Assembly: GCF_003353065.1 (NCBI RefSeq)
Contig: NZ_CP027806.1
Location: forward strand, 3,306,501-3,370,500
DNA length: 64,000 nt
Source: Cyclonatronum proteinivorum
Lineage (GTDB): Bacteria; Bacteroidota; Rhodothermia; Balneolales; Cyclonatronaceae
Direction: 5' to 3'
Made by a program: the position numbers and the translations under genes. The notes under the pieces were generated by a model. That model ran no database searches and was not told the DNA's origin. It saw nothing but the letters and a program-made list of their open reading frames with translations. The number at the start of each line of letters is the position of its first letter. Position 1 is the stretch's first letter. Of this stretch, positions 37,282 through 47,910 are shown piece by piece.

Positions 37282-39738
37282 CTATTCCGACAGGGTCGGG
37301 TTGAAGGGGGCCGTTTCCAGCCAGCTCAGGGCTTCTTCCTGCGTGCGGAAGAAATGCAGCGGAAAAAGCTCTCCCCTTGCCCAGGCTTCCAGAAAATCAT
37401 CGTAATGTTTGCTGCCCGGACTACCTGACTGTCCGCCGGGATAAACGCCCCATGCCTGCACTTCATCCTCCAGACTTACAACCATGCGCCAGCTTGGGCC
37501 GTTGCTGCCCCGCTGCGAGTTAACCGCCTCCGTTGCGCCGCTCGTGCGTATGCTCGTGCGGCTGAGCGGCTCAATTCGGGTCAGGTGCATGACCCGGGTT
37601 TGCTGATAGCGCCACCAACGCCACAACCGTCGATCTTCGCCCATGCGTCGGGTCAGCTCCGTAATCGCGTCATCCCATGACTGCAAAACCAGCGCACTCA
37701 GATTTTCCGGGGCGGAAGCCGGTGCGGGCGCGTAATTTTCTACGATGTAGGCATACTCGCTTTCATCCTGCAGCACCTGAATCGTACGGATGTGTTCGGG
37801 CACCCTGCGGTGCTGCGGTTCTACGGCTGCAAGGGGAATTTCCCACAGGTTGGATCGTATCTGTCGCAGCCATTCATTAAAAATAACCGGTGCATGTTCA
37901 TCGGCTTTCATCTCATAGTCCCAGGCTTCCAGCTTTGCAATAAGCTCCTGATCGGCTTGGGAAAGCTGCGCAAACCCCTCGCTGCTCTGCAGGTGCGCGA
38001 GCATAAACGGCAGGCCTTCCCGTGCACGCAGGCTCAGGTCATCATTCTGCAGTTCCTGCATATCCCGCCAGTCTGCATGGTCAAGTTCATGCAGGCGCTC
38101 ATTTATGCGGGCCCCGCGCTCGAACGACGCAAAGAAGCGTCCTAAATAGTACGGGTAATCCGGCGCCGCAGGATTCTGATTCGCTGAACTCACAAAACCG
38201 CGCTCCGGATTTGTGATTCGGGGGACTTCATCCCTTGGCACGAAATCCTGCCAGTCATAGGCCGCATTACTGCCATCACTGATTAAATCACCCATGCCTT
38301 CCCAGCGCAGCGGAAACAATCCGTTGTGCCAGAGCGATATATTGCCGTGCCGATCGGCATAAGTAAAGTTTTGGGCTGGCGTTTCAAAGTAAGGAAGCGC
38401 AGCCGTGAAATCATCGTAGCCGCGCGCACGGTTCAGGGTGAAAAAGGTGCGTAGATCCGTCGTGCCGCGGTGCGCCATCCACTGAGACGCCTGCCCCCGC
38501 AGCCGCTCGCGATCAAGCACCACGACCGGCCCGTGATGGGTGTACCAGACCGTATCCTGAACAGCTGCTTCGCCACGCACACCAATTTCTTCAATGGTCA
38601 TGCGGGTAGGGTGCCACGCTTCCTCATACAAATATTCCTCGAGCGACTCATCCCTGAAAACAATTTCATACACATCATGTACATTCGCGCCTGAATTGGT
38701 CACCCCCCAGGCTACGTCCTCATTAAACCCGACAATTACCGAAGGAATGCCGGGTATAGATACACCGTAAACATTCAGGCCCGGCGCATTGAGCTGCACT
38801 TCGTACCAAATTGCAGGCATGGTCATTTCCAGGTGCATATCATTGGCAAGCAGCGGCTGACCGGTACGGGTCCTGCTTCCGTGCACAGCCCAGGAGTTGC
38901 TGCCCAGAGAAGGATCGGGCAGTCGGTGTATGGCGGCAGATGACTCCGAGATCAGGGTCGGGGTAAACGTTTCGGGGGCGGGACCAGGCTGCACGGACGG
39001 GTCAGGCCATTCGGTACCGGGCGGAATGATAGGATCCATTTCCACGGGATGTGCCGGTAAAAAGCGATCTAGAAAACTATCGCCCAGGGCCGCTCTCATG
39101 TGACTCATGCGCACCGCGGATGTGCCTCCCGCAAGTGTTGAAGCCATGTTCATATGCATGAGTGCTACATTGACAGGCTCGAACGGCTCCGGTTCGTATC
39201 CCAAAAGTTTGAACTCCAGCGGAAACTGACGCGGGTGAAGTTTACTGATATATGCATTTACGCCGGCTGTGTAGGCGTCAATGATGGCCATAAGTGCCGG
39301 CTCCTGCTGATAAGCCTCCATTTTCTGCTGTGCCCCCCACAACATACCTCTGCGCCGCTCCGCACGGTCAAGCGCAACGGTTTGTCCGCCCAGGACTTCT
39401 GAAAGTCTGCCTGCGGCACCCCGTACCTGCAAATCCATTTGAAAAAGGCGGTCCTGTGCGGTCACATACCCCTGTGCGAAATAAACATCGTGATCATTTC
39501 GGGCAAAAATGTGCGGCACCCGCCTGTCATCAAAAACAACGAGTACGGAATCCCGTAAGCCTTCCGCTTCCAGCCAAATGGCCTCGGGCTCATGCTGCGG
39601 ACCGGCGCTCTGCCAGAAACCGTTTATCGGGTTCAGGAAAGGTCCGAGCGCAGGAATCATCCCTGCGCGGCTGTTGAGAATCATTACAAGTGCGAGCGTA
39701 ACGATCAACGCCCCCCCTACTTTAATCCATTTAATCAT
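37282..39738 (-). CDS. Penicillin acylase-family N-terminal nucleophile hydrolase
   Basis: About 818 residues from ATG 39736-39738 (MIKWIKVGGALIVTLALVMI), an N-terminal anchor or signal segment. The alpha-chain part holds DRRVPHIFARNDHDVYFAQG and QDRLFQMDLQVRGAAGRLSE. The autoprocessing site and nucleophile is the Ser in SLGSNSWAVHG, followed by LANDMHLEMTMPAIWYEVQL with the oxyanion and substrate residues. The beta-chain Asn is expected in VSSANQNPAAPDYPYYLG. Members cleave amides such as beta-lactam side chains or acyl-homoserine lactones; the natural substrate is unknown. Probably periplasmic. Confidence 0.93.
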   Translation of the reverse strand: MIKWIKVGGALIVTLALVMILNSRAGMIPALGPFLNPINGFWQSAGPQHEPEAIWLEAEGLRDSVLVVFDDRRVPHIFARNDHDVYFAQGYVTAQDRLFQMDLQVRGAAGRLSEVLGGQTVALDRAERRRGMLWGAQQKMEAYQQEPALMAIIDAYTAGVNAYISKLHPRQFPLEFKLLGYEPEPFEPVNVALMHMNMASTLAGGTSAVRMSHMRAALGDSFLDRFLPAHPVEMDPIIPPGTEWPDPSVQPGPAPETFTPTLISESSAAIHRLPDPSLGSNSWAVHGSRTRTGQPLLANDMHLEMTMPAIWYEVQLNAPGLNVYGVSIPGIPSVIVGFNEDVAWGVTNSGANVHDVYEIVFRDESLEEYLYEEAWHPTRMTIEEIGVRGEAAVQDTVWYTHHGPVVVLDRERLRGQASQWMAHRGTTDLRTFFTLNRARGYDDFTAALPYFETPAQNFTYADRHGNISLWHNGLFPLRWEGMGDLISDGSNAAYDWQDFVPRDEVPRITNPERGFVSSANQNPAAPDYPYYLGRFFASFERGARINERLHELDHADWRDMQELQNDDLSLRAREGLPFMLAHLQSSEGFAQLSQADQELIAKLEAWDYEMKADEHAPVIFNEWLRQIRSNLWEIPLAAVEPQHRRVPEHIRTIQVLQDESEYAYIVENYAPAPASAPENLSALVLQSWDDAITELTRRMGEDRRLWRWWRYQQTRVMHLTRIEPLSRTSIRTSGATEAVNSQRGSNGPSWRMVVSLEDEVQAWGVYPGGQSGSPGSKHYDDFLEAWARGELFPLHFFRTQEEALSWLETAPFNPTLSE

Positions 39739-40002
39739 GCGTAAAGCCTGCTGTAAGTTTCTGAGATGGTGAACGCCCGCGCTTATCCGAGTCGGTCTTA
39801 AATATCCCGAAAGCACGTTTTGCCTTATTTTTGAGCGATTCTGAAAGTAAGAAGCCTGTGTTTCATAAACAATCAGCCCCTCTTGAATCAGCGCTTACCG
39901 GCATGTTTATCAGGACATTTGCCCTTGGCACAATTCACATCATCTATGGCTTGCTTTGCTACTCCGTAGACCATAAACAGCAAGAGTTGCAAACAAGCGG
40001 GT

Positions 40003-43000
40003 TTAAAGCCGTCGGGCAAGGACTACCGTTTGACGAAAGGTTTTGGTCCTGCCCGTTGCACTGTTGTAGGCTTCAAAGAGCACGATATAAATTCCCACCC
40101 GATTTTCCATGCCGTTATCGCGGCGACCGTCCCAGATCAGGCTGCCGGAAAGTCCGGCAGGGCGGCCGTCGGCGAGCGTTCTGACCAAGCGTCCGTGCCG
40201 GTCGTAGATTCTGACGCGTAACAGGTAGTCGGGCTCATCGAGCACATAGCTTAGGAAAAGATTATCATCCACGCCGTCCCCGTCCGGTGAAAAGGGGTTG
40301 GGTTCGAGTGTGAGTCCTTCTTCTGTCATGGCCGGGCCAGGCTGCTGGAACAGGGAATTTGAAGTGCCCGGAGTGCCCCCTGCCGGAACTACGCTCGATC
40401 CCCAGTTGGAAGCTTCATTGGAAGCGCCTTCCGGGTTAATTCTTTCAAGCGCAATACCGCGTGCATCCGCAAGGTTGGGGTTATGCCAGGAAGCTTCATA
40501 GAACACTGAGTCAATCACTTCTCCTTCTGCTCCTGCGAGAAAAACCGCCCCGGCTGACGCACGCAAGTTCAGCGTAGTGCGGTCGGCTCTGAAGAAGGCT
40601 GCTTCATCCGAAACACCGAGATTGAAAAAACGCGCAATTCTCGTTGCACTGAAATCCCGCTGTGTATCAGCATACATCACCGCATATCCGTTGGCGGCTA
40701 TCCAGGCATTTTCGGTACGTTCAGGGAAAATGCGCCGAACCTCTCCTTCAAAATCGGGTTCATCATGGATATGAAAACCCCGAAGGTTTATTGCATAGTC
40801 CCGGCGGTTGTGCAGCTCAACATACTGACTCTGATCAGGAAAGCCCGCACTACTGCCGCTTAGGGGCTGATACATGATTTCGTTGAGAATTACATCACCC
40901 GCCTGCAGTTGCTGAGCCACCGGTATTTCCAGTTCAGTAGCCTGATTACCCGGCACGTCCCGCAGTCGGGTGACCTGCACCGTCTGCTCGGCACCTGTAA
41001 ATAGCGGTACAGGTCCGCCATCGAGACCTGAGAGTATCATGAGATCGGCCTGATCCGGATTAAAAGTATGCGGCTGCAGCGAAACCCCGTCAATTGCAAA
41101 CCGGGTTTGTTCGTCCGGCCGGACAAACTCGGTGAATCGGAGTTCGAGAAGACCATCCTCTGTTCGGCTTGCAAAGCGAAGCCCCGGCGGATGCTGATTG
41201 GGTTGAAAAACAGCGTTTTGCTCACCTGCAGAATGTCCTTCAGGGTGCCCCGCCCAGTTCGCGGGATCGTTGGAAGCGGATTCCGGATCAATCCTTTCAA
41301 TGGACTGCCCCGGCTGTGGCACAGCCCATGATGGCGCATAATGCAGGCTGTCAATAGTTAGCCCACCGTCTGAGCGAAGGTACACAGCGTCGCCATTTTG
41401 ACTAAATGCCGGCAATGCAGGAACTTTCAAAACACGCGAATCATCCGCAGAAAGTCCCAATAATGCGGGGCTTTCGGTTATGACCAGCAAGCCTCCCGGC
41501 TTAAGCGGTATTTGCCCGGAATCGCTATTGAGCGCTATGGTACTAAGAGATCGCCCCAGACGCCATCCCTGAAGATTCAGGTTTTTATCTGACCGGTTGT
41601 ATACCTCGATAAATCGGGGTACTTCCGCCGCTATGGGCCTGTAAAGGATTTCATTGATTACCAAATCAAGCCGACCGGCAGGTTCAAAATCCAGGTAGGT
41701 GAAGTCCACAACGGTTTCAACCAGCGGGTTGCCAAATACATCCTGCAGATTTTGCAGGGTGATTTGATAAACCGAGCCGGATTCCAAAGGTGTGTCCAGC
41801 ACGAGATCAATCCCCCGTTCCAGAAGGATAATTTCCGAAATACCGGGATCAGGGGTGATGTGGTAGTTTTGCAGGACAGCGGCCGTTTCGGGCGCTATAT
41901 TTTTACTGAAGCTGAGCGTTATCTGCTGCGGACCTGTCGCCGTCACACTGCGCAAATCCGGTGGGGTAGTATCCGGAAGAATTGCATTGGGCATACCCGG
42001 CGTACCGAGCTGTTCCGCCGGGGAATCGCCCCAATTTTCGGGATACCAGGCCGCAACTTCCGTTGTACGACGCTCTAAGGCAATTTCGCGTCCGCCCCAA
42101 TTGGGCTGATACGACAGGGAATCTATCAAAACACCGGCTAAGGAGCGCAGTACGATGGCGTCGCCTCCCGTTTTCAGGGCCGGGAAGCGGCTGCCCATAT
42201 CAATGAGCGGGACATCCGGGAAGATGTCCCGCAGGCTTTCATCCGGGGCAAGAACCACAAAAGCGCCGGGTGCTACGAGATAGCTATCCGTAGAGATTAC
42301 TCTCGGGTTACCGGTATCGTTGCTAAGGGTCCAACCCTGCAGGTCAAACGCAAATGCCCCGCTGTTAAAAATTTCCACATAGCGGGAGTAGCCATCGGGC
42401 CGATCGTACATAAACTCTGTAATGTGTACCGTTCCCGAATCCGGCTGCGCCAGCTCGAAAAACGTAAAACTTCGCTCCTGTTCCGGCATGGGCACCCCAA
42501 AAATGGATGCAATTCCCTGGACCGTCAGGCTGTAGGATGTTCCGTTATTCATTGCGGTACTCAGCCTGATTTCCACCTCACGGGGCGCGATTTTTTGCAA
42601 GGCTGAAATATCAGGGTCTCCCGAAAAATCAAAATTACCGGGTTCTTCGGCTGTGATGGCGTCAATGTGCCGGCTAAAGCGGGCCGTCAGCGTTTGGCTG
42701 TCCGTATAGCTGAGTGCTGTGAATACCGGCGGCAGGCTGTCCGGTTCGGCTGTGTTAGGCAGCCCCGGCGTACCGAGCTGCGGATTCGTGCTTGGTAGCC
42801 AGTTATCAGCGGCATAAGAAATGGCTTCTGACGAACGCCGCTCAAGGGCCGCACCGGCAGCGCCCCACACGGCAGGCACATACTGAAGCGAATCTATCTG
42901 CACCTCATCCTGCGAAAAAATACGAATCCGATCTGCTGAAGCCCGGTTCAGGGATGGAAAGTTGCTGACCACTATGGTATTGCGCTGTCCAAACCAGTTT

Positions 43001-45723
43001 TCAAAACGGGATATTTCCCGGGTTAACACCACATACTCGCCAGGCAGTATCGCACGGTCATTCAGGGTGAGACGCCTGATTGTAGTGGTATTATCCTGAA
43101 TCCGCCAGCCCCTGAGATTAATGATTTTATCGCTCCGGTTAAATAACTCGACATACTGCGGGGGACCATCATCAGCGCTGTCCTCATAGAAGAACTCATT
43201 TATGATGATGTCGAATGGTTCAGCCGGCTCAAAATCATAGAATATGACCTCGGCTTGTGTTTCACCGAGCGGATTGCCAAAAATATCCTGCTGATTTTGC
43301 AGTACCACGATGACTGACTCGCCGGATTCAAGTCCGTCACTCAGCTGAAGCTCAACCTCATCGCCTTCATAAATAATGGTCTCAATACCGACGGCTGACT
43401 CGAAAAAATAGTTGAGCGGGTTTAGCGCTGCTGCCTCATGCATGGCTTTTGAATACTGAAGTCGGATGCGGTTTTCTTCCGGTGCAGCGGCCTGTAAGAG
43501 TTCAGGGGGCGTAAGATCAGGCGGTATCAGGTTTGGCGCGCCGGGCGTACCGGGTAAGCTGCCGGGGGAATCCGCCCAATTATCAGAAAACCAGGACGGT
43601 GCGTCAGCCGACCGGCGTTCGAGCGACACTTCAAAACCACCCCATGAAGGCCGGTATGTGAGCGAATCAACCAATACGCCTTCAGCGTCACGGATCACTA
43701 TATCATCTCCTCCCAGCTTTAGAGCTGAAAACCGCGTGCCCATATTAATCAGGGGAAGCTCCGGAAAAATATCCAAGAGTGCGGCATTCGGGGCGAGCAC
43801 CACATAGGCACCCGGTACGAGAAGATGTGATTCATCAGTGATAACCCTTCTGTTTCCGGTATCATTATTATAGGTCCATCCGGAGAGATCGAAGGCATTG
43901 TCAGCGCGGTTGTACAGCTCAATAAAACGGGACCAGCCGTCTGCCGCGCGATACATAAATTCGTTAATGACCACATCTCCGGTTTCTACCGGTACAACAT
44001 TATAATAAGTGAATGTCCGGGTCTCAGGCGGCATGGGTACCCCGAAGATCGTTTCGACATTCGAAACGGTCAGCGTGTAGCTTGTTGACGGCAGCATAGG
44101 CATACTCAGGGTGAGCTCGGTTTCCCGGGCAGAAACTTGTGATGCTTCATTTATCTGTATGATGCCTTCAAACTGATAATTGGCTGCATTTTGAGCGGAC
44201 TCGGTATCTGCGTCTCTATTAAAGCGAAGGCGGAGAGACTGACTGCCGGTAAACATCAGGCTTTCGACAGAAAGCGGCTCATCATCCGGGACTGCTGTAT
44301 TCGGGGTCCCGGGCGTTCCGCCCAGCGGATGGGTACTCTCCTGCCAGTTTTCCGAGCTATACGAAACGGCGTCCGGAGCGCGCCGCTCAAGGGCAACGCC
44401 TGTGCCGCCCCATTCAGCCGGAACATAAAGAAGAGAGTCTATCTGAAGCTGCTGTGCGTCGAAGATTTTAATCTGATCAGGTGAAGCCCGGTTAAGATTG
44501 GGGAAATTGCCAAGCTCAAGATAGTTTCCCGGGCCAAACTGCAACTCCAGACCGGTTTTGTCGCCGGTCAGCACCAACAGCTCGTTGGGTTCGATGTAAA
44601 GGTCTGATGTTGTGAGGGGGCGGATCGTCGTCGTGTTATCCTGAATGCGCCAGTCTCTGAGATTCAGGGTTTTCCCGGAGCGGTTCAATAGCTCAACATA
44701 CTGCGGCCAGCCCGCTGTGATATCGAAGAAAAACTCATTGATGACCACATCTCCGGATTCAGCAACATCTTCAACAAAAAAGGAAATGCTGGTAGCTTCG
44801 AGTATCCCGCCGGCAGTATCCGTGATCCCGCCAGCCTGAAGCTCGTAGGCGCCGCCAGCCAGTGGCTGTTCGAAAAATAGTTCCAGGATACGGCCGCTGA
44901 GCGCAAATTCCGGCTGCGGTACCGGTACCTGATCATCCCGCAAAATGCTAATGGTCTCCGCCCCGACTGAAGACGCAATCACCTCCTCAGAAAAAGTCAG
45001 TCGCAGCGTTGAGGCGTCAACAACTTCAAAATCAGCAAGAAAGACGGGATTTTTTTCGATATAAAAGTCATCAAAGAAAAAGCGATCTGCGCGGGTTGCC
45101 GTGTACGTAGCACGCACGCCAAACCAGGATGAGGTAATCCAATGCGTATCCACAGCCGGTGTTCCTTCCGGTGCTGGCGGCTCTTGCGGGTCATCGCTGA
45201 CATATAGCGACCATTCTCCCTCATTGCTCCGGATTACCCGCACGCGGTACATGACGTCAGGTTCAATCAGGGTTTCGCCGGTTACGATGATGCGGGAAGG
45301 ACTGCCATCGTCGAATCTCACGATACGAAAAAACTTATTTGAACCGGACTCCCCGATACGTACCGCATACCCGTTCACACCCTCGCGCGTGTCGGACCGG
45401 TCACTCATCAGAAACACATGTGCGCGGTTTGCATTGGAGGTCGTGAAGCCATCAAGCCGGACCGAAAACTCCCATCGCCCGAAACCTGCAACCGAAGCGG
45501 TGCTCAGCCAGGATTGTCCGGCTTCATCAGCATTGAGACGGAGCAAATTATTCCCATTTTCTTCTACTATAAGCCAGTTACTGTCATCGCCTACCCATTC
45601 GGGATCAGCACTAAAGTCGCCGTCTTCAAAAGATTCGTTCAGAATTACCTGCGCATGCGCCGGCACACTCAAATGAAGAAGCAACATGGCAAGCGTAAAA
45701 TATGTTTTCAATGTTCCGGTCAT
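40003..45723 (-). CDS. Giant secreted protein with six lamin-tail domains and a gliding/T9SS-type C-terminus
   Basis: About 1906 residues from ATG 45721-45723 (signal peptide TYFTLAMLLLHLSVPAHAQ); ATG 45730-45732 is also possible. A jelly-roll-like N-terminal domain (about 25-225) is followed by six lamin-tail domains, each opening with a variant of VINEFxY...YVELxNRSDKxxNLRGW. They are separated by Ig-like blocks of the FxEPVxxxTAxxxxNY type and by a recurring ERRxxDAxSYxxxNWxxS.PGTPGxPN linker. The C-terminus (EPNPFSPDGDGVDDNLFLSY ... GRLVRTLADG ... LIWDGRRDNG) is a FlgD/CHU_C-like export domain. It is likely a surface adhesin or nuclease-associated cell-surface protein; no nuclease domain is visible. 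Confidence 0.92.
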   Translation of the reverse strand: MTGTLKTYFTLAMLLLHLSVPAHAQVILNESFEDGDFSADPEWVGDDSNWLIVEENGNNLLRLNADEAGQSWLSTASVAGFGRWEFSVRLDGFTTSNANRAHVFLMSDRSDTREGVNGYAVRIGESGSNKFFRIVRFDDGSPSRIIVTGETLIEPDVMYRVRVIRSNEGEWSLYVSDDPQEPPAPEGTPAVDTHWITSSWFGVRATYTATRADRFFFDDFYIEKNPVFLADFEVVDASTLRLTFSEEVIASSVGAETISILRDDQVPVPQPEFALSGRILELFFEQPLAGGAYELQAGGITDTAGGILEATSISFFVEDVAESGDVVINEFFFDITAGWPQYVELLNRSGKTLNLRDWRIQDNTTTIRPLTTSDLYIEPNELLVLTGDKTGLELQFGPGNYLELGNFPNLNRASPDQIKIFDAQQLQIDSLLYVPAEWGGTGVALERRAPDAVSYSSENWQESTHPLGGTPGTPNTAVPDDEPLSVESLMFTGSQSLRLRFNRDADTESAQNAANYQFEGIIQINEASQVSARETELTLSMPMLPSTSYTLTVSNVETIFGVPMPPETRTFTYYNVVPVETGDVVINEFMYRAADGWSRFIELYNRADNAFDLSGWTYNNDTGNRRVITDESHLLVPGAYVVLAPNAALLDIFPELPLINMGTRFSALKLGGDDIVIRDAEGVLVDSLTYRPSWGGFEVSLERRSADAPSWFSDNWADSPGSLPGTPGAPNLIPPDLTPPELLQAAAPEENRIRLQYSKAMHEAAALNPLNYFFESAVGIETIIYEGDEVELQLSDGLESGESVIVVLQNQQDIFGNPLGETQAEVIFYDFEPAEPFDIIINEFFYEDSADDGPPQYVELFNRSDKIINLRGWRIQDNTTTIRRLTLNDRAILPGEYVVLTREISRFENWFGQRNTIVVSNFPSLNRASADRIRIFSQDEVQIDSLQYVPAVWGAAGAALERRSSEAISYAADNWLPSTNPQLGTPGLPNTAEPDSLPPVFTALSYTDSQTLTARFSRHIDAITAEEPGNFDFSGDPDISALQKIAPREVEIRLSTAMNNGTSYSLTVQGIASIFGVPMPEQERSFTFFELAQPDSGTVHITEFMYDRPDGYSRYVEIFNSGAFAFDLQGWTLSNDTGNPRVISTDSYLVAPGAFVVLAPDESLRDIFPDVPLIDMGSRFPALKTGGDAIVLRSLAGVLIDSLSYQPNWGGREIALERRTTEVAAWYPENWGDSPAEQLGTPGMPNAILPDTTPPDLRSVTATGPQQITLSFSKNIAPETAAVLQNYHITPDPGISEIILLERGIDLVLDTPLESGSVYQITLQNLQDVFGNPLVETVVDFTYLDFEPAGRLDLVINEILYRPIAAEVPRFIEVYNRSDKNLNLQGWRLGRSLSTIALNSDSGQIPLKPGGLLVITESPALLGLSADDSRVLKVPALPAFSQNGDAVYLRSDGGLTIDSLHYAPSWAVPQPGQSIERIDPESASNDPANWAGHPEGHSAGEQNAVFQPNQHPPGLRFASRTEDGLLELRFTEFVRPDEQTRFAIDGVSLQPHTFNPDQADLMILSGLDGGPVPLFTGAEQTVQVTRLRDVPGNQATELEIPVAQQLQAGDVILNEIMYQPLSGSSAGFPDQSQYVELHNRRDYAINLRGFHIHDEPDFEGEVRRIFPERTENAWIAANGYAVMYADTQRDFSATRIARFFNLGVSDEAAFFRADRTTLNLRASAGAVFLAGAEGEVIDSVFYEASWHNPNLADARGIALERINPEGASNEASNWGSSVVPAGGTPGTSNSLFQQPGPAMTEEGLTLEPNPFSPDGDGVDDNLFLSYVLDEPDYLLRVRIYDRHGRLVRTLADGRPAGLSGSLIWDGRRDNGMENRVGIYIVLFEAYNSATGRTKTFRQTVVLARRL

Positions 45724-45924
45724 TTGCGACATATCTTTATACTTTGGGGCGCTTAGGTTCAATTTCGGAGGTTCTATCGGATCAAGGTTCCCGTGCAATT
45801 CCTGCTTAATGAGTAGTTTGTTTTCAAATCCTTACAGCGGTTTTTGACACTTTATGCTTTCTTTAGTCCCATTTTATGTTTAGTCTGACTTTCCTTCTTT
45901 AAGAACCCAAAAACCTGAACTGCT

Positions 45925-46368
45925 ATGAAAAAAGCTGACCCCAAGAAAATCGCTCTGATCGCGCACGACTCCCGTAAGAATGAAATGGTCGAATGGGCTA
46001 CCCACAATAAAGAAGTGCTGAAAGTACATGCCTTGTTCGGAACCGGTACTACCGGCAAAAGAATCGCCACCGAGGTGGGCCTAAGTGTGCACTGTTTCAA
46101 AAGCGGGCCACTTGGCGGAGATCAGCAAATCGGCGCAAAAATCAGTGAAGGAGAAATTGACTTCCTGATATTTTTCTGGGACCCGCTCTCCGCACAGCCT
46201 CATGATGTAGATGTGAAAGCCTTGCTGCGGCTGTCAGTGTATTACAACATTCCGATTGCCTGCAACCGGTCTACGGCAGACTATCTTATTACTTCGCGCT
46301 TACTTGAAGGGGATGAGTTTGAGCCGGAGACGAAGCCGGGAATCACAGATGAAATCAAATCAAAATAA
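45925..46368 (+). CDS. mgsA: Methylglyoxal synthase
   Basis: Converts dihydroxyacetone phosphate to methylglyoxal and phosphate, a bypass when phosphate is short. 147 residues, normal length. Conserved elements: IALIAHDSRKNEMVEWA, phosphate-binding FGTGTTGKRI, the catalytic Asp in SGPLGGDQQIGA, FFWDPLSAQPHDVDVKALLR and the late IPIACNRSTADYLI. Divergent from the lamin-tail-domain gene; TATGTTTA about 50 bases upstream resembles a -7 element. Confidence 0.96.
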   Translation: MKKADPKKIALIAHDSRKNEMVEWATHNKEVLKVHALFGTGTTGKRIATEVGLSVHCFKSGPLGGDQQIGAKISEGEIDFLIFFWDPLSAQPHDVDVKALLRLSVYYNIPIACNRSTADYLITSRLLEGDEFEPETKPGITDEIKSK

Positions 46369-46543
46369 GAGGGACACTTATGGCTATATCAAATCATGTC
46401 AACCTCATAATTTAAACCTCTAATCCCCGCTACACTTAATTTTTTAGCTGCTAACCCGCACGGTCAAATAACTACTTGTATTAGTCCATGCAATTAAATA
46501 CTTTATTGCCTTACAATTAATTCATACTTATCAAACCTTATCT

Positions 46544-47875
46544 ATGATGTTTAAATACAATACTTTTGCTTTGGCAGCCGCCTTTGCGCTGAGTTTTTTC
46601 TCAGCCGATGCCATTGCACAAAAAGCAACTCAGGCAACTGCCGAACGCGCAGTTAACACCGTACCTGTACTTCAGAACGAAGTACTCTGGGATCAGGCAA
46701 CTGACCCGGTAACCAACGGTGCACTTGGTATCTATGACCTTGATGAGACGGAAGTTTGGGCTGTTGAAGCCGCTGACGATTTTGTTGTACCTGAAGGCCA
46801 AATCTGGACGATTTCCGCTGTAGAAGCGATTGGTTTTTACGCTGATCTCATTGGTGAGCCTTTCTTCGCCAACGTTAACTTTTATATGGACGAGTTCGAT
46901 CGTCCTGCCGACTTCCCTACCTTCGAATTCTTCGAAGCTGAAGTTACTTCTTCTGCAGACGGTATCATTCTGGTAGAGCTCCCTGAAGAAGTTGAACTTG
47001 AAGCGGGTATTTGGTGGGTTTCTGTTGCTCCGCACATGGACTATTTCGCTGATGGCCGCTGGTTCTGGCTCGGCAACACTTCTGTAAATGGTGCTGAATT
47101 TCACTGGAGAAATCCAGGTGGCGGTTATGGTGATAACACAGCCTGGACACGTCAGTCTATTTCCTTCCCTGACTTCCCCGTTCAGGATCTTGCTTTCCGT
47201 GTTTACGGAACCGCAGCTGAGGATGAAGGTCCTGAGCTTGGCGCTTTCAGCCTTCTTTCTCCACCTAATGGCGTAGAGGTTGATCTCACTTTTGAAGGCG
47301 CTACCGATATCACTATTCAGTGGGAAGCTTCTGAAAATGCTACCGATTATGCCTGGGTTGCACACCTTGAAGGCAATGATCTTACTGATCCGCTCCTTGA
47401 AGTACCTACCGGTGCTGAAACTGAGCTCGTACTGACCGACGGCGCTATCTACGATATCCTCCTCGGCCTCGGTGTTGAGCAAGGTCAAACTGTAACTATT
47501 GACTGGAGCGTCGTTGCTTCTGCCGGTGACAACACCCGCTTCGCTGAAGAAACCTGGAGTGTTACCTTCACCCTTGTGCCTGCTACCAACATTGGTCGCG
47601 ACGAAGTAGTGAGCGGTTTTGAACTCGCACAAAACTATCCGAATCCGTTCAACCCTACGACCAACATCAGTTTCACCCTTCCTGAAGCTTCTGATGTAAG
47701 CCTTGAAGTGTTCAACATGCAGGGTCAGCGCGTAGCTACACTTGCTAACGGCAGCTTCTCAGCCGGCAATCACGTCGTAACTTTTGACGCAGCTAACCTC
47801 TCAAGTGGAATCTACCTCTACCGCATGACCGCAGGTGCCTTCACACAGACCAACAAAATGATGCTTGTGAAGTAA
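46544..47875 (+). CDS. T9SS-exported surface or secreted protein, probably highly expressed
   Basis: 443 residues with a signal peptide (FALAAAFALSFFSADAIAQK). A beta-sandwich-like N-terminal domain (about 45-225) follows, containing VWAVEAADDFVVPEGQIWTI and WFWLGNTSVNGAEFHWRNPG, then an Ig-like block (LLSPPNGVEVDL). The type A sorting tail is LAQNYPNPFNPTTNISFTLP ... VFNMQGQRVATLANGSFSAG ... LYRMTAGAFTQTNKMMLVK. Over 343 codons it uses no TTA, CTA or TCA, a strong codon bias that points to high expression. The mature function is unknown. Confidence 0.9.
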   Translation: MMFKYNTFALAAAFALSFFSADAIAQKATQATAERAVNTVPVLQNEVLWDQATDPVTNGALGIYDLDETEVWAVEAADDFVVPEGQIWTISAVEAIGFYADLIGEPFFANVNFYMDEFDRPADFPTFEFFEAEVTSSADGIILVELPEEVELEAGIWWVSVAPHMDYFADGRWFWLGNTSVNGAEFHWRNPGGGYGDNTAWTRQSISFPDFPVQDLAFRVYGTAAEDEGPELGAFSLLSPPNGVEVDLTFEGATDITIQWEASENATDYAWVAHLEGNDLTDPLLEVPTGAETELVLTDGAIYDILLGLGVEQGQTVTIDWSVVASAGDNTRFAEETWSVTFTLVPATNIGRDEVVSGFELAQNYPNPFNPTTNISFTLPEASDVSLEVFNMQGQRVATLANGSFSAGNHVVTFDAANLSSGIYLYRMTAGAFTQTNKMMLVK

Positions 47876-47910
47876 GCTGACAGGGTTTTATCACCCTCAG
47901 TAAAAAAATC

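Noticed and set aside
46440-46460. TAACCCGCA after mgsA, resembling the MITE-like end
   Set aside because: The match stops after nine bases.
46601-47632. 343-codon open frame antisense to the T9SS cargo gene
   Set aside because: It shares codon boundaries with the sense gene and exists only because that gene lacks TTA, CTA and TCA codons. The sense product has a signal peptide and a T9SS tail; the antisense translation has no family features.
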